A stretch of DNA of 64,000 bases from Mycobacterium sp. ACS4054 (GTDB lineage: Bacteria > Actinomycetota > Actinomycetes > Mycobacteriales > Mycobacteriaceae), in assembly GCF_001667275.1 (NCBI RefSeq), contig NZ_LZHV01000061.1, positions 1 through 64,000 of the forward strand. Reading direction: 5' to 3'. This document shows positions 15,562-23,318 of this stretch, piece by piece; within the stretch, counting starts at the first letter, position 1, and every line of letters starts with the position of its first letter. The position numbers and the translations under genes are program-made. The notes under the pieces were generated by a model. That model made no database searches. It saw only the letters and a program-made list of their open reading frames with translations, and had not been told where the DNA came from.

Positions 15562-16914
15562 TCAGGCTTTCCGCTTGCGGTAGCGCACCTTGGCCGGCCG
15601 GGCAAGCTGGACGACCATCTTGGAGTGGTCGTTGTGGTAGCTGTCGGCCGGCTGGGCCATCTCGAACTCGTACTCGCGCAACAGGACCGAGAAGATCGCC
15701 TTGATCTGCATCTGGGCGAACGCGGCACCGACGCAGCGGTGTCGCCCGGCGCCGAACGGAATCCAGGTCCACCGATTGACGATGTCGGCCTGCTCGGGCT
15801 TGTTGTAGCGATCGGGCTTGAACGCATCCGGGTCCGGGAAGTCCTCGGGAATCCGGTTGCTGATCGCCGGGGAGGCGGCGACGAAGTCGCCGGCGTGAAT
15901 CGGAAAGCCCTCGACCTCGAACTCGCCCTTGGCGACCCGCATCAGGATGATGAGCGGCGGGTGCAGCCGCAGCGTCTCCTTGACCACGTTGTCGAGCTTC
16001 GGAATCGACCGCAGTGCATGGAAACTCACCTCCTGGCCGTCGGCGTAGAGCTCCTCGAGCTCGGTGAGCACCTCGGCGTAGATGTCGGGGTGGCGGATCA
16101 GCTCGATCAGCGTCCACGCCGAGGTTCCCGAGCTGGTGTGGTGGCCGGCGAACATCAGCGAGATGAACATCCCGGTGACCTCGTCCGCGGTGAACCGGGG
16201 GTTGCCGTCCTCATCCTTGATCGACACCAGCACGTCGAGCATGTCGCGGTCGGTCTTGTCCTTGGGTGGATTGGCCACCCGCTGGTCCATGATCTCCTGC
16301 ACCAGCGCAACGAGTTTGACGCGGGCCTCGTCGCGCCGTTTAAAGCTTTCGATCGGCAGGTAGGGGTCGACGTAACACAGCGGGTCGGTGCCGCGTTCCA
16401 GCTCGTGGTAGTACTCCGCGAACCGGTGGTCGAGCTGGTTGCGGAATTTCACGCCGATCAGGCAGGCGGTCGAGGTGTAGATGGTCAACTCGGAAAAGAA
16501 GTCGAGCAGTTCGATCTCGCCCTCGTCGCCCCAGTCGGCGATCATCCCCTTGACCTGAGCCTCGATGGTCGCGGCGTGCCCCTTCATCTGCTCACCGCGC
16601 AGCGCCGAATTGTGCAGCATCTCCTTGCGCCGCTCGGGGCTGGCGTCGAACACCACGCCCTTGCCGAAGATCGGCGTCATGAACGGGTAGGCCTCGGCCT
16701 GGTCCAGCTCCTCGTCCGCCGAGCGGAAGAAGAACTCGTTGGCCCCCGCGCCGGAGAGCAGGATGACATGCTTGTCCACCAGCTGGAACCAACCGACGTC
16801 GCCACACTCGTCGCGGACGCGCTTCATCAAACCGATTGGGTCGGTGCGGAATTCCTCGAGGTGGCCGTGCTCTTCCTCGCCGCCGGAAACCCGCGGCACA
16901 ATCGCTGTGGTCAT
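15562..16914 (-). CDS. cyp51: Cytochrome P450 CYP51, sterol 14-alpha-demethylase
   Basis: The 450-residue P450 is in the place and of the size of H37Rv CYP51. The heme-binding loop is FGAGRHRCVGAAFAQ with Cys394, the same residue number as in the M. tuberculosis enzyme. The I helix shows MFAGHHTSSGTSAW, where CYP51 has His-Thr rather than the usual acid-Thr pair. The K helix ETLRLHPP and the CYP51-type B' region (YPFMTPIFGKGVVFDASPERRKE) are present. It removes the 14-alpha methyl of sterols such as lanosterol or obtusifoliol in vitro; the native role is unclear. The ATG at 16914 overlaps the SDR stop (ATGA), giving translational coupling. Azole-sensitive family. Confidence 0.96.
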   Translation of the reverse strand: MTTAIVPRVSGGEEEHGHLEEFRTDPIGLMKRVRDECGDVGWFQLVDKHVILLSGAGANEFFFRSADEELDQAEAYPFMTPIFGKGVVFDASPERRKEMLHNSALRGEQMKGHAATIEAQVKGMIADWGDEGEIELLDFFSELTIYTSTACLIGVKFRNQLDHRFAEYYHELERGTDPLCYVDPYLPIESFKRRDEARVKLVALVQEIMDQRVANPPKDKTDRDMLDVLVSIKDEDGNPRFTADEVTGMFISLMFAGHHTSSGTSAWTLIELIRHPDIYAEVLTELEELYADGQEVSFHALRSIPKLDNVVKETLRLHPPLIILMRVAKGEFEVEGFPIHAGDFVAASPAISNRIPEDFPDPDAFKPDRYNKPEQADIVNRWTWIPFGAGRHRCVGAAFAQMQIKAIFSVLLREYEFEMAQPADSYHNDHSKMVVQLARPAKVRYRKRKA

Positions 16915-17732
16915 GGCATCCCCTCTTCGCCGAGTGCGAGTTTCTGGCGATCCTTCTTGTCGGCCAACGGGGCTTCGGGCTGAAGCTCCATGTTCGCGAT
17001 GAAGCCACCGCGGGGCGTCTCGGCGACGAACGTGATGGCGCGCGCCAGGTCCGCCGCGCGCAGGAAGTAGTCGTGGCGGGCCTGGCCCCATTTGGCCCAG
17101 TCTTCGAGTGCGGGGCCGATCTTCTCGGCCGGCAGGCTCCAGCCCATCGAGGTTTTCGTCGGGCCGGGATGCACGATCGAGGCCCGCACGCCGGTGCCCT
17201 CGAGCTCCATCTGGAAGTTGGTGACCATCGCGACCAGGGCGGCCTTGGCGGCGCCGTAGGCCCCCATGTGCGGTCGCTGGCGCAGGGCCACGTCGGACCC
17301 GACGAAAATCAGGTCACCGCGCTGCCGCTCCAGCATGCCGGGCAGCACCGCCGCGGCCAGGCGGTTGGCGCCGACGAGGTGAATCTGCAGCTGCGATTCG
17401 AATTCGTCGGTCGTGATCTCGGCGAGCTTGCCGAAGTAGGTGTCGCCGGCGCCGGCCACCAGCACCTCGATGTCGCCCAGGGCGTCGACCGCCTGCGCGA
17501 CAAAGGATTTCACCGAGTTGGGGTCGGTGACGTCCAGGTGGAAGCCGACCGCCTCGCCGCCTTCGGCGTTGATCTTGCCGACGATGTCGTTGAGCTTCTC
17601 CACCCGGCGGGCACCCAGGGCGACCGGGAAACCGTGCGCCGCCAGCTCGATGGCGGTGGCCTCTCCGATGCCGGACGAGGCGCCGGCGACGATCGCCGGC
17701 CTGCGCTCGGGCAGGGGGTCAAAGCGGGGCAT
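16911..17732 (-). CDS. Short-chain dehydrogenase/reductase (Rv0765c-like)
   Basis: This 273-residue classical SDR has the cofactor motif GASSGIGEAT and Arg43-44 region GARRVEKLN, suggesting NADP(H). The catalytic centre includes a Ser on the FVGSDVALRQ strand and YGAAKAALVAM. It is preceded directly by cyp123 (stop and start abut) and overlaps cyp51 by four bases. Likely oxidises or reduces a hydroxyl or keto group of the lipid or sterol handled by the two P450s. Position and length match Rv0765c. Confidence 0.9.
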   Translation of the reverse strand: MPRFDPLPERRPAIVAGASSGIGEATAIELAAHGFPVALGARRVEKLNDIVGKINAEGGEAVGFHLDVTDPNSVKSFVAQAVDALGDIEVLVAGAGDTYFGKLAEITTDEFESQLQIHLVGANRLAAAVLPGMLERQRGDLIFVGSDVALRQRPHMGAYGAAKAALVAMVTNFQMELEGTGVRASIVHPGPTKTSMGWSLPAEKIGPALEDWAKWGQARHDYFLRAADLARAITFVAETPRGGFIANMELQPEAPLADKKDRQKLALGEEGMP

Positions 17733-18950
17733 TCAGCGGACCTCCACGGTCATTGGTAGGTGAGCGAATCCGCGGACATTGCTGGAGTGGACGCGGACGG
17801 CGTTGGCCTCGTCCACCTCGTATCCGCGGATTCGCTTGAACAACTCGGTGAGCGCGACCCGGGCTTCCATGCGTGCCAGATGCGCGCCCAGGCAGAAGTG
17901 TGCGCCACTACCGAAACTCAGTAACTTGGGCCCGATTTCGCGCCCGATCAGATAGTCGTCGGGGTTGTCGAAGACCCGTTCGTCGCGATGGCCCGAACCG
18001 GGCAACAGCAACACGACGTCGCCGTCCGGGATGGTGGTGTCGTAGAGGGTGAGCTCCCCGGAGACGGTGCGGGCCAGGATCTGGCTGGACGTGTCATAGC
18101 GCAGGGTTTCCTCGACCCAGAGCGGCACCAGCGAAAGGTCGGCGTAGACCCCGGTGAGTTGATCCGGATTCTTGTGCCCCCAAAACGCCGCGTTGGCAAG
18201 GAGTTTGGTGGTTGTCTCGTTGCCGGCGATCACCATCAGGAACATGAAGCCGAGCACTTCGTCGTCGGTGAGCCGGTCGCCGTCGATCTCGGCCTCAAGC
18301 AGTGCGGTGGTCAGGTCGTCGGTGGGCTTGGTGCGCCGCTCGGCCACCATCTGCTGGTAGTACACGATCAGGTTGAGCGACGCCTCGACGGCTTCCGGCG
18401 GCACGTCGGTGACGCCTTCCTCGCGGTGCATCACGCCGTCGGCCCAGGCGCGGACCTGGTCTCGATCCGGCTCGGGCACACCCATCAGCTCCGAGATCAC
18501 ATCCATGGGGAGTTTTCCGGCGAACTCGTCGATGTAGTCGACCGCGCCAACTCTCGCGTTCTGCAACATGGTGTCGAGGTGTCGTGTCGCGATCTCGGTG
18601 ACACGGGGCTCCAGCTCACGAATCCTCCTGGGCGTGAACCCCTTCGACACCAGCGTCCGCAGCCGCAGATGGGCGGGATCGTCCATCGCCAGGAACGACA
18701 TCGTCTTGGACGCGTGCGGGCCGCGCGACGCCGGATCCAGTGAGACGCCGTACTTGTTGGACAGCGTCGTGCTGTTGCGGAACCCTTGCAGCACATCCTG
18801 GTGACGGGACAGCGCCCAAAACTTCAGGTCCTCATTGCGATATAGCGGAGCCTCGTCGCGAAGGCGCTTGTAGTACGGATACGGATCCTCATGGAAGTCG
18901 TAGTCGTAGGGATCGAGGACCAGGTCGTGGTCGCCAACGTGAACGGTCAT
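17733..18950 (-). CDS. cyp123: Cytochrome P450 CYP123 family
   Basis: This 405-residue P450 has the heme loop FGSGAHFCLGAHLARMEAR, an I helix with MVIAGNETTTKLL (canonical acid-Thr replaced by Glu-Thr), and the K-helix EETLRYD. It sits between the TetR gene and the SDR as CYP123 does in H37Rv. The gene overlaps the TetR by four bases and abuts the SDR, so TetR-cyp123-SDR-cyp51-ferredoxin form one coupled transcription unit. Substrate unknown; the operon suggests a sterol-like or fatty substrate. Electrons probably come from the 3Fe-4S ferredoxin downstream. Confidence 0.94.
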   Translation of the reverse strand: MTVHVGDHDLVLDPYDYDFHEDPYPYYKRLRDEAPLYRNEDLKFWALSRHQDVLQGFRNSTTLSNKYGVSLDPASRGPHASKTMSFLAMDDPAHLRLRTLVSKGFTPRRIRELEPRVTEIATRHLDTMLQNARVGAVDYIDEFAGKLPMDVISELMGVPEPDRDQVRAWADGVMHREEGVTDVPPEAVEASLNLIVYYQQMVAERRTKPTDDLTTALLEAEIDGDRLTDDEVLGFMFLMVIAGNETTTKLLANAAFWGHKNPDQLTGVYADLSLVPLWVEETLRYDTSSQILARTVSGELTLYDTTIPDGDVVLLLPGSGHRDERVFDNPDDYLIGREIGPKLLSFGSGAHFCLGAHLARMEARVALTELFKRIRGYEVDEANAVRVHSSNVRGFAHLPMTVEVR

Positions 18951-19585
18951 CCGGTTTTGTTCTCCTGGCTAGTCTCTCCCGCGCCGGTCAGGATCAACCG
19001 CACGACATAGGCCAGCCTGTCGGCGATTTCGCGGTAGGTGAATTCGCCGCTACCGGCCTGAACGAGCGCCCCGAAGAACGACATTTCCAGCGCCGAGACG
19101 GCGGTGGGGTCGGCGTCCGGACCCATGGCGGAGGTGATGCGGCGGTGAATCTCGGCACCGATCCGGTCGCGCGCGGCGGCCACCGCCGGCTCCGCTCCGC
19201 CGCTGAGTAGCGCGGTCGTGCAGGCGGCGCTGACCTCGGGCTCGTCGGCGACCACCAGCGCCAGGTGGCGCAACGCCTGTTCCACCCGGTTGGGCATCGG
19301 GTCGTTGACATCGGTGAAGTAGGGGACCTGCCGCACCAGGTCGAGATAGACCTCGGCGATCAGGTGGTTCTTCGAGGAGAAGTAGGTGTACGCGGTCGCC
19401 GGGGCGACTTTGGCGCGGGCCGCCACCGCGCGCACCGTCAGGTCGGCGTAGGACTTTTCGCGCAGCGTCTCGATGCCGGCCGCAAGCACCTTGCGGAAGG
19501 TCTCCTCCTGGCGGCGGTTGCGCGCCGGCCGGCCGGCCTGGTCTTCGGCCTGCGACGTGATCGTCACCAGTGCATCGCTGGACAC
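18947..19585 (-). CDS. TetR-family repressor of the cyp123-cyp51/aldA region (Rv0767c-like)
   Basis: The 212-residue protein has an N-terminal TetR DNA-binding domain (RQEETFRKVLAAGIETLREK, LTVRAVAARAKVAPATAYTYFSSKNHL) and an all-helical ligand-binding half. It heads the minus-strand P450 operon and is divergent from aldA. Two copies of GGACA-N2-TGTCC lie in the divergent promoter. One overlaps the start used here (GTG at 19585), so a start at the GTG at 19567 is also possible. Most likely it represses itself, the P450s and aldA until a ligand binds. Stop overlaps cyp123 start (ATGA). Confidence 0.92.
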   Translation of the reverse strand: MSSDALVTITSQAEDQAGRPARNRRQEETFRKVLAAGIETLREKSYADLTVRAVAARAKVAPATAYTYFSSKNHLIAEVYLDLVRQVPYFTDVNDPMPNRVEQALRHLALVVADEPEVSAACTTALLSGGAEPAVAAARDRIGAEIHRRITSAMGPDADPTAVSALEMSFFGALVQAGSGEFTYREIADRLAYVVRLILTGAGETSQENKTG

Positions 19586-19591
19586 ATGTCC
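19580..19591 (+). promoter_or_regulatory. Candidate TetR operator, copy 1 (GGACA-N2-TGTCC)
   Basis: A perfect inverted repeat with five-base arms and two spacer bases (CA) overlaps the 5' end of the TetR gene. The same arms recur at 19738-19749 near aldA. Binding there would block transcription into the TetR-P450 operon. Confidence 0.6.
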
Positions 19592-19737
19592 AAGCTATCG
19601 GACTGACGAGACCGGAAGCAAGCCCGGCCGGGGAAGATGCTCGTTAAAGTGCAATTTCTCGGCCATAAGCAGCGGGCGGCGGGATCGGGCCTTGCACCGC
19701 CGACGGCTGGGCGGCTATGGTTCGATTCGAAAATATC

Positions 19738-19749
19738 GGACAACTGTCC
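19738..19749 (+). promoter_or_regulatory. Candidate TetR operator, copy 2 (GGACA-N2-TGTCC)
   Basis: The second copy has the same arms with spacer AC, 45 bp before the aldA start codon and 158 bp from copy 1. The sequence just before it (gattcgaaaatatc) is AT-rich and could be part of the aldA promoter. Two copies flanking one divergent promoter are the usual arrangement for a local TetR repressor. Confidence 0.6.
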
Positions 19750-19793
19750 ACCGACCGCCCACACGATTTGGTCCGCACAGACGGGAGCGCGAG

Positions 19794-21263
19794 ATGGCCT
19801 TGTTGGCCGAAGGCGTGAGCTCACTGTTCATCGACGGCAAGATGTCGCCCGGCAGCGCCGGCACCTTTCCGACGATCAACCCGGCGACCGAGGAAGTCCT
19901 CGGGGCCGCGGCCGATGCCGACGCCGCGGACATGGACCGCGCCATCGATGCCGCCCGGCGCGCCTTCGACGAGACGGACTGGTCGCGCGACACCGAGCTG
20001 CGCGTGCGATGCGTGCGGCAGCTGCGCGAGGCGATGCAGCAGCACCTCGAAGAGTTGCGCGACCTCACCATCGCCGAAGTCGGCGCGCCGCGAATGCTCA
20101 CCAGCATCGCCCAGCTCGAAGTTCCGGTCAACGACCTCGCGTTCGCGGCCGATACCGCCGAATCCTACGAGTACAACCAGGATCTCGGCCTGGCGTCGCC
20201 GATGGGCATTCCCACCCGTCGCACGATTGCCCGCGAGGCCGTCGGTGTCGTCGGCGCGATCACTCCGTGGAACTTTCCCCACCAGATCAACCTCGCGAAG
20301 ATTGGGCCCGCGCTGGCCGCCGGCAACACCGTCGTCCTCAAACCCGCCCCCGACACACCGTGGTGCGCGGCCGTGCTGGGGGAGTTGATCGCCGAGCACA
20401 CCGACTTTCCGCCCGGTGTCATCAACATCGTCACGTCCAGCGACCACGGCGTCGGCGCGCTGTTGGCGAAAGACCCTCGGGTTGACATGGTTTCGTTCAC
20501 CGGTTCGACCGCCACCGGCCGCAGCGTGATGGCCGACGGTGCCGCCACGATCAAGAAGGTCTTTCTCGAGCTGGGTGGCAAGTCGGCGTTCATCGTCCTC
20601 GACGACGCCGACTTGAGCGGAGCGGTGGGCGTGGCGGGGTTCTCGGTGTGCATGCACGCCGGGCAAGGGTGCGCGATCACCACCCGGTTGGTGGTGCCGC
20701 GGGCGCGCTATGACGAAGCCGTCTCCATCGCGGCCGCCACGATGGGCGGCATCAAGGCCGGCGACCCGACCGATCCCGGAACCATCTGTGGCCCAGTGAT
20801 TTCGGCGCGGCAGCGCGATCGGATCCAAGGCTATCTCGACTCAGCCATCGCCGAGGGCGGGACTTTCGCGTGTGGGGGCGGGCGGCCGACCGACCGTGAG
20901 GTCGGTTTCTTCATCGAGCCCACCGTGATCGCGGGTCTGGGCAACGACGCACGGTGTGCGCGCGAGGAGATCTTCGGCCCGGTCCTGACGGTGATTCCGC
21001 ATGACGGCGACGACGACGCGGTGCGCATCGCCAACGATTCACCATACGGGTTGTCGGGCACCGTGTTCGGCACCGACCCGGACAGGGCGGCCAGGGTGGC
21101 CGCGCGGGTCCGCGCGGGCACGATCAATGTCAATGGCGGCGTGTGGTATTCGGCCGACGCACCGTTCGGCGGCTACAAGCAGTCCGGAAACGGCCGAGAG
21201 ATGGGTCTGGCCGGCTTCGAGGAGTACCTGGAAATCAAGACCATTGCCACAGCGGTGAACTAG
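19794..21263 (+). CDS. aldA: NAD(P)-dependent aldehyde dehydrogenase AldA (Rv0768-like)
   Basis: The 489-residue enzyme of the ALDH superfamily shows PWNFPHQINLAKIGPALAAGN, the general base Glu in LELGGKSAF, and nucleophile Cys293 in HAGQGCAITT. C-terminal EEIFGPVL and FGGYKQSGNGREMG are also present. It oxidises aldehydes to acids; the natural substrate is unknown. It begins a four-gene plus-strand operon (SDR 14 bp downstream, then overlapping genes) that faces the P450 operon. The operon pattern suggests stepwise oxidation of a branched or hydroxylated acyl compound. Confidence 0.94.
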   Translation: MALLAEGVSSLFIDGKMSPGSAGTFPTINPATEEVLGAAADADAADMDRAIDAARRAFDETDWSRDTELRVRCVRQLREAMQQHLEELRDLTIAEVGAPRMLTSIAQLEVPVNDLAFAADTAESYEYNQDLGLASPMGIPTRRTIAREAVGVVGAITPWNFPHQINLAKIGPALAAGNTVVLKPAPDTPWCAAVLGELIAEHTDFPPGVINIVTSSDHGVGALLAKDPRVDMVSFTGSTATGRSVMADGAATIKKVFLELGGKSAFIVLDDADLSGAVGVAGFSVCMHAGQGCAITTRLVVPRARYDEAVSIAAATMGGIKAGDPTDPGTICGPVISARQRDRIQGYLDSAIAEGGTFACGGGRPTDREVGFFIEPTVIAGLGNDARCAREEIFGPVLTVIPHDGDDDAVRIANDSPYGLSGTVFGTDPDRAARVAARVRAGTINVNGGVWYSADAPFGGYKQSGNGREMGLAGFEEYLEIKTIATAVN

Positions 21264-21277
21264 AGGAGCTCGAGAGC

Positions 21278-22027
21278 ATGCGGTTTGAAAACAAGGTCGC
21301 CATTGTCACCGGCTCGGGCGGCGGTATCGGCCAGGCCTACGCCGAGGCGCTGGCCCGCGAGGGCGCGGCGGTGGTGGTAGCCGATATCAATGCGGAGGCG
21401 GCCGAGGGGGTGGCCAAGCAGATCTCCGCCGACGGCGGCGCGGCCATCAGCATCCCGGTCGACGTGTCCGACCCGGCCTCTGCCAAGGCGATGGCCGATC
21501 GCACGCTGGCCGAGTTCGGCGGCATCGACTACCTCGTCAACAACGCGGCGATCTTCGGGGGTATGAAGCTGGACTTTCTGCTCACCATCGACCCCGAGTA
21601 CTACAAAAAGTTCATGAGCGTCAATCTCGACGGGGCGCTGTGGTGCACCCGCGCCGTCTACAAGAAGATGGCCAAGCGGGGCGGTGGGGCGATAGTGAAC
21701 CAGTCGTCCACCGCGGCGTGGTTGTACTCGAACTACTACGGCCTGGCCAAGGCGGGCGTGAACGGTCTGACCCAACAGCTTTCGCGTGAGCTGGGTGGCC
21801 AGAACATCCGGATCAACGCGATCGCGCCAGGGCCCATCGACACCGAAGCCAATCGGACCACCACCCCACAGGAGATGGTCGCCGACATCGTCAAGGGTCT
21901 TCCCCTGTCACGCATGGGAACCCCCGAGGACTTGGTCGGGATGTGCCTGTTCCTGCTTTCCGACGAGGCTTCGTGGATCACCGGGCAGATCTTCAACGTT
22001 GACGGCGGGCAGATAATCCGGTCATGA
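21278..22027 (+). CDS. Short-chain dehydrogenase/reductase (Rv0769-like)
   Basis: The start is ATG at 21278 after AGAGGAGC, giving a 249-residue classical SDR. Visible motifs are TGSGGGIGQAY, Asp in VVVADINAE (NAD preference), NNAA, catalytic Ser in VNQSSTAAW, and the YYGLAKAG Tyr-Lys pair. The C-terminal WITGQIFNVDGGQIIR is the standard SDR ending. It overlaps the next gene by four bases (ATGA). Operon context with aldA and a hydroxyisobutyrate-dehydrogenase-like enzyme suggests oxidation of a hydroxyacyl or alcohol intermediate. Confidence 0.92.
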   Translation: MRFENKVAIVTGSGGGIGQAYAEALAREGAAVVVADINAEAAEGVAKQISADGGAAISIPVDVSDPASAKAMADRTLAEFGGIDYLVNNAAIFGGMKLDFLLTIDPEYYKKFMSVNLDGALWCTRAVYKKMAKRGGGAIVNQSSTAAWLYSNYYGLAKAGVNGLTQQLSRELGGQNIRINAIAPGPIDTEANRTTTPQEMVADIVKGLPLSRMGTPEDLVGMCLFLLSDEASWITGQIFNVDGGQIIRS

Positions 22028-22881
22028 CGAACGACTTGAAGCTCGGGTACATCGGCCTGGGCAACATGGGCGCACCGATGGCCACGAAAATGACCGAATG
22101 GCCGGGTGGCGTAACGGTGTACGACATCCGGACCGAGGCGATGACCCCGCTTGCCGAAAAGGGTGCCCGCCTGGCCGACGGCGTGGCCGACGTTGCCGCC
22201 GCGGACATCGTTCACATCACCGTCCTGGACGATGCGCAGGTGCGCGAGGTCATCGGTGAGCTGGCCGCGCACGCCAAGCCCGACACCGTCATCGCGATCC
22301 ACTCGACGATCAGCGACACCACCGCCGTCGACTTGGCCCGCGAGTTGAAGCCTCGGGGCATACACATCGTGGACGCCCCGGTCAGCGGAGGCGCGGCGGC
22401 CGCCGCGAAGGGCGAGCTGGCCACCATGGTGGGGGCCGAGCGCGAGGTCTACGAACGAATCAAGCCGGCGTTCAAGCACTGGGCGGCGATGGTCGTCCAC
22501 GCCGGGGAACCCGGTGCGGGTACGCGAATGAAGCTGGCCCGCAACATGTTGACGTTCACCTCCTACGTCGCTGCGTGCGAGGCGATGAAGCTGGCCGAGG
22601 CGGCCGGCCTTGACCTGCAGGCGCTGGGCCGGGTGGTGCGCCACACCGACGCGCTCACCGGTGGTCCTGGCGCCATCATGGTGCGCGAGAACATGAAAGA
22701 CCTTGACCCGGAGAACTTTCTGTATCAGCCGTTCTTGCACACTCGCGGCCTGGGGGAGAAGGATCTGAGCCTGGCGTTGGCGTTGGGTGAGGCGATTTCG
22801 GTCGATTTGCCGCTGGCGCAGTTGGCATATGCGGGCCTGGCTGCCGGCCTCGGCGTGCCGCACACAGAGAAAGAGGCGTGA
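22024..22881 (+). CDS. 3-hydroxyisobutyrate dehydrogenase-like/beta-hydroxyacid dehydrogenase (Rv0770-like)
   Basis: The 285-residue NAD(P)-dependent beta-hydroxyacid dehydrogenase has the Rossmann motif GYIGLGNMGAPMATKM and the family signature DAPVSGGAAAAAKGELATMVG. The conserved catalytic Lys is probably the one in MKLARNMLTF. It acts on small 3-hydroxyacids or semialdehydes; exact substrate unknown. Start overlaps the SDR stop and its stop overlaps the next ATG (TGATG), so all four genes are coupled. Same order as Rv0768 to Rv0771. Confidence 0.9.
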   Translation: MTNDLKLGYIGLGNMGAPMATKMTEWPGGVTVYDIRTEAMTPLAEKGARLADGVADVAAADIVHITVLDDAQVREVIGELAAHAKPDTVIAIHSTISDTTAVDLARELKPRGIHIVDAPVSGGAAAAAKGELATMVGAEREVYERIKPAFKHWAAMVVHAGEPGAGTRMKLARNMLTFTSYVAACEAMKLAEAAGLDLQALGRVVRHTDALTGGPGAIMVRENMKDLDPENFLYQPFLHTRGLGEKDLSLALALGEAISVDLPLAQLAYAGLAAGLGVPHTEKEA

Positions 22882-23318
22882 TGGACGAGCTTCGCCGCAA
22901 GGGCCTGGAAAAGATGAACGAGGTCTACGGCTGGGAAATGCCCAACATCGAGGGCGACGCGTACTTCGATCTGACCGTCGACCATCTGTTCGGCAGCATC
23001 TGGACGCGACCGGGATTGTCGATGCGCGACAAACGCATCATGACGCTCACGGCGGTAACCGCGGTCGGAAATCGCGACCTGGCCGAGATCCAGATCAACG
23101 CCGCGCTGCTGAACGGGGAGCTCACCGAGACCGAGCTGAAGGAGATGGCCGTCTTCCTCACCCACTACCTCGGGTTCCCGCTGGGTTCCGCGCTGAACGG
23201 CGCCGTCGATGCCGTGGTGGCCAAGCGCAAGAAGGCCGCGGCCAAAGGGGCGGCAGAGGACAAGAAGGCCAATGTGGAAGATGCAGTGAAGATGCACCGG
23301 GGCAACGCTCGCGACTAG
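22881..23318 (+). CDS. Carboxymuconolactone decarboxylase-family protein (Rv0771-like)
   Basis: The 145-residue helical protein of the CMD/AhpD superfamily shows FDLTVDHLFGSIWTRPGLSMRDKRIMTLTAVTAVG and EIQINAALLNGELTETELKEM. It lacks the CxxC of AhpD-type peroxidase reductases, so it fits the gamma-carboxymuconolactone decarboxylase branch, though the true reaction is unknown. I use the ATG that overlaps the upstream stop (TGATG); a GTG three bases earlier is possible. A Lys/Ala-rich tail extends beyond the domain. Its 3' end overlaps the convergent LuxR-type regulator by four bases. Confidence 0.88.
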   Translation: MDELRRKGLEKMNEVYGWEMPNIEGDAYFDLTVDHLFGSIWTRPGLSMRDKRIMTLTAVTAVGNRDLAEIQINAALLNGELTETELKEMAVFLTHYLGFPLGSALNGAVDAVVAKRKKAAAKGAAEDKKANVEDAVKMHRGNARD

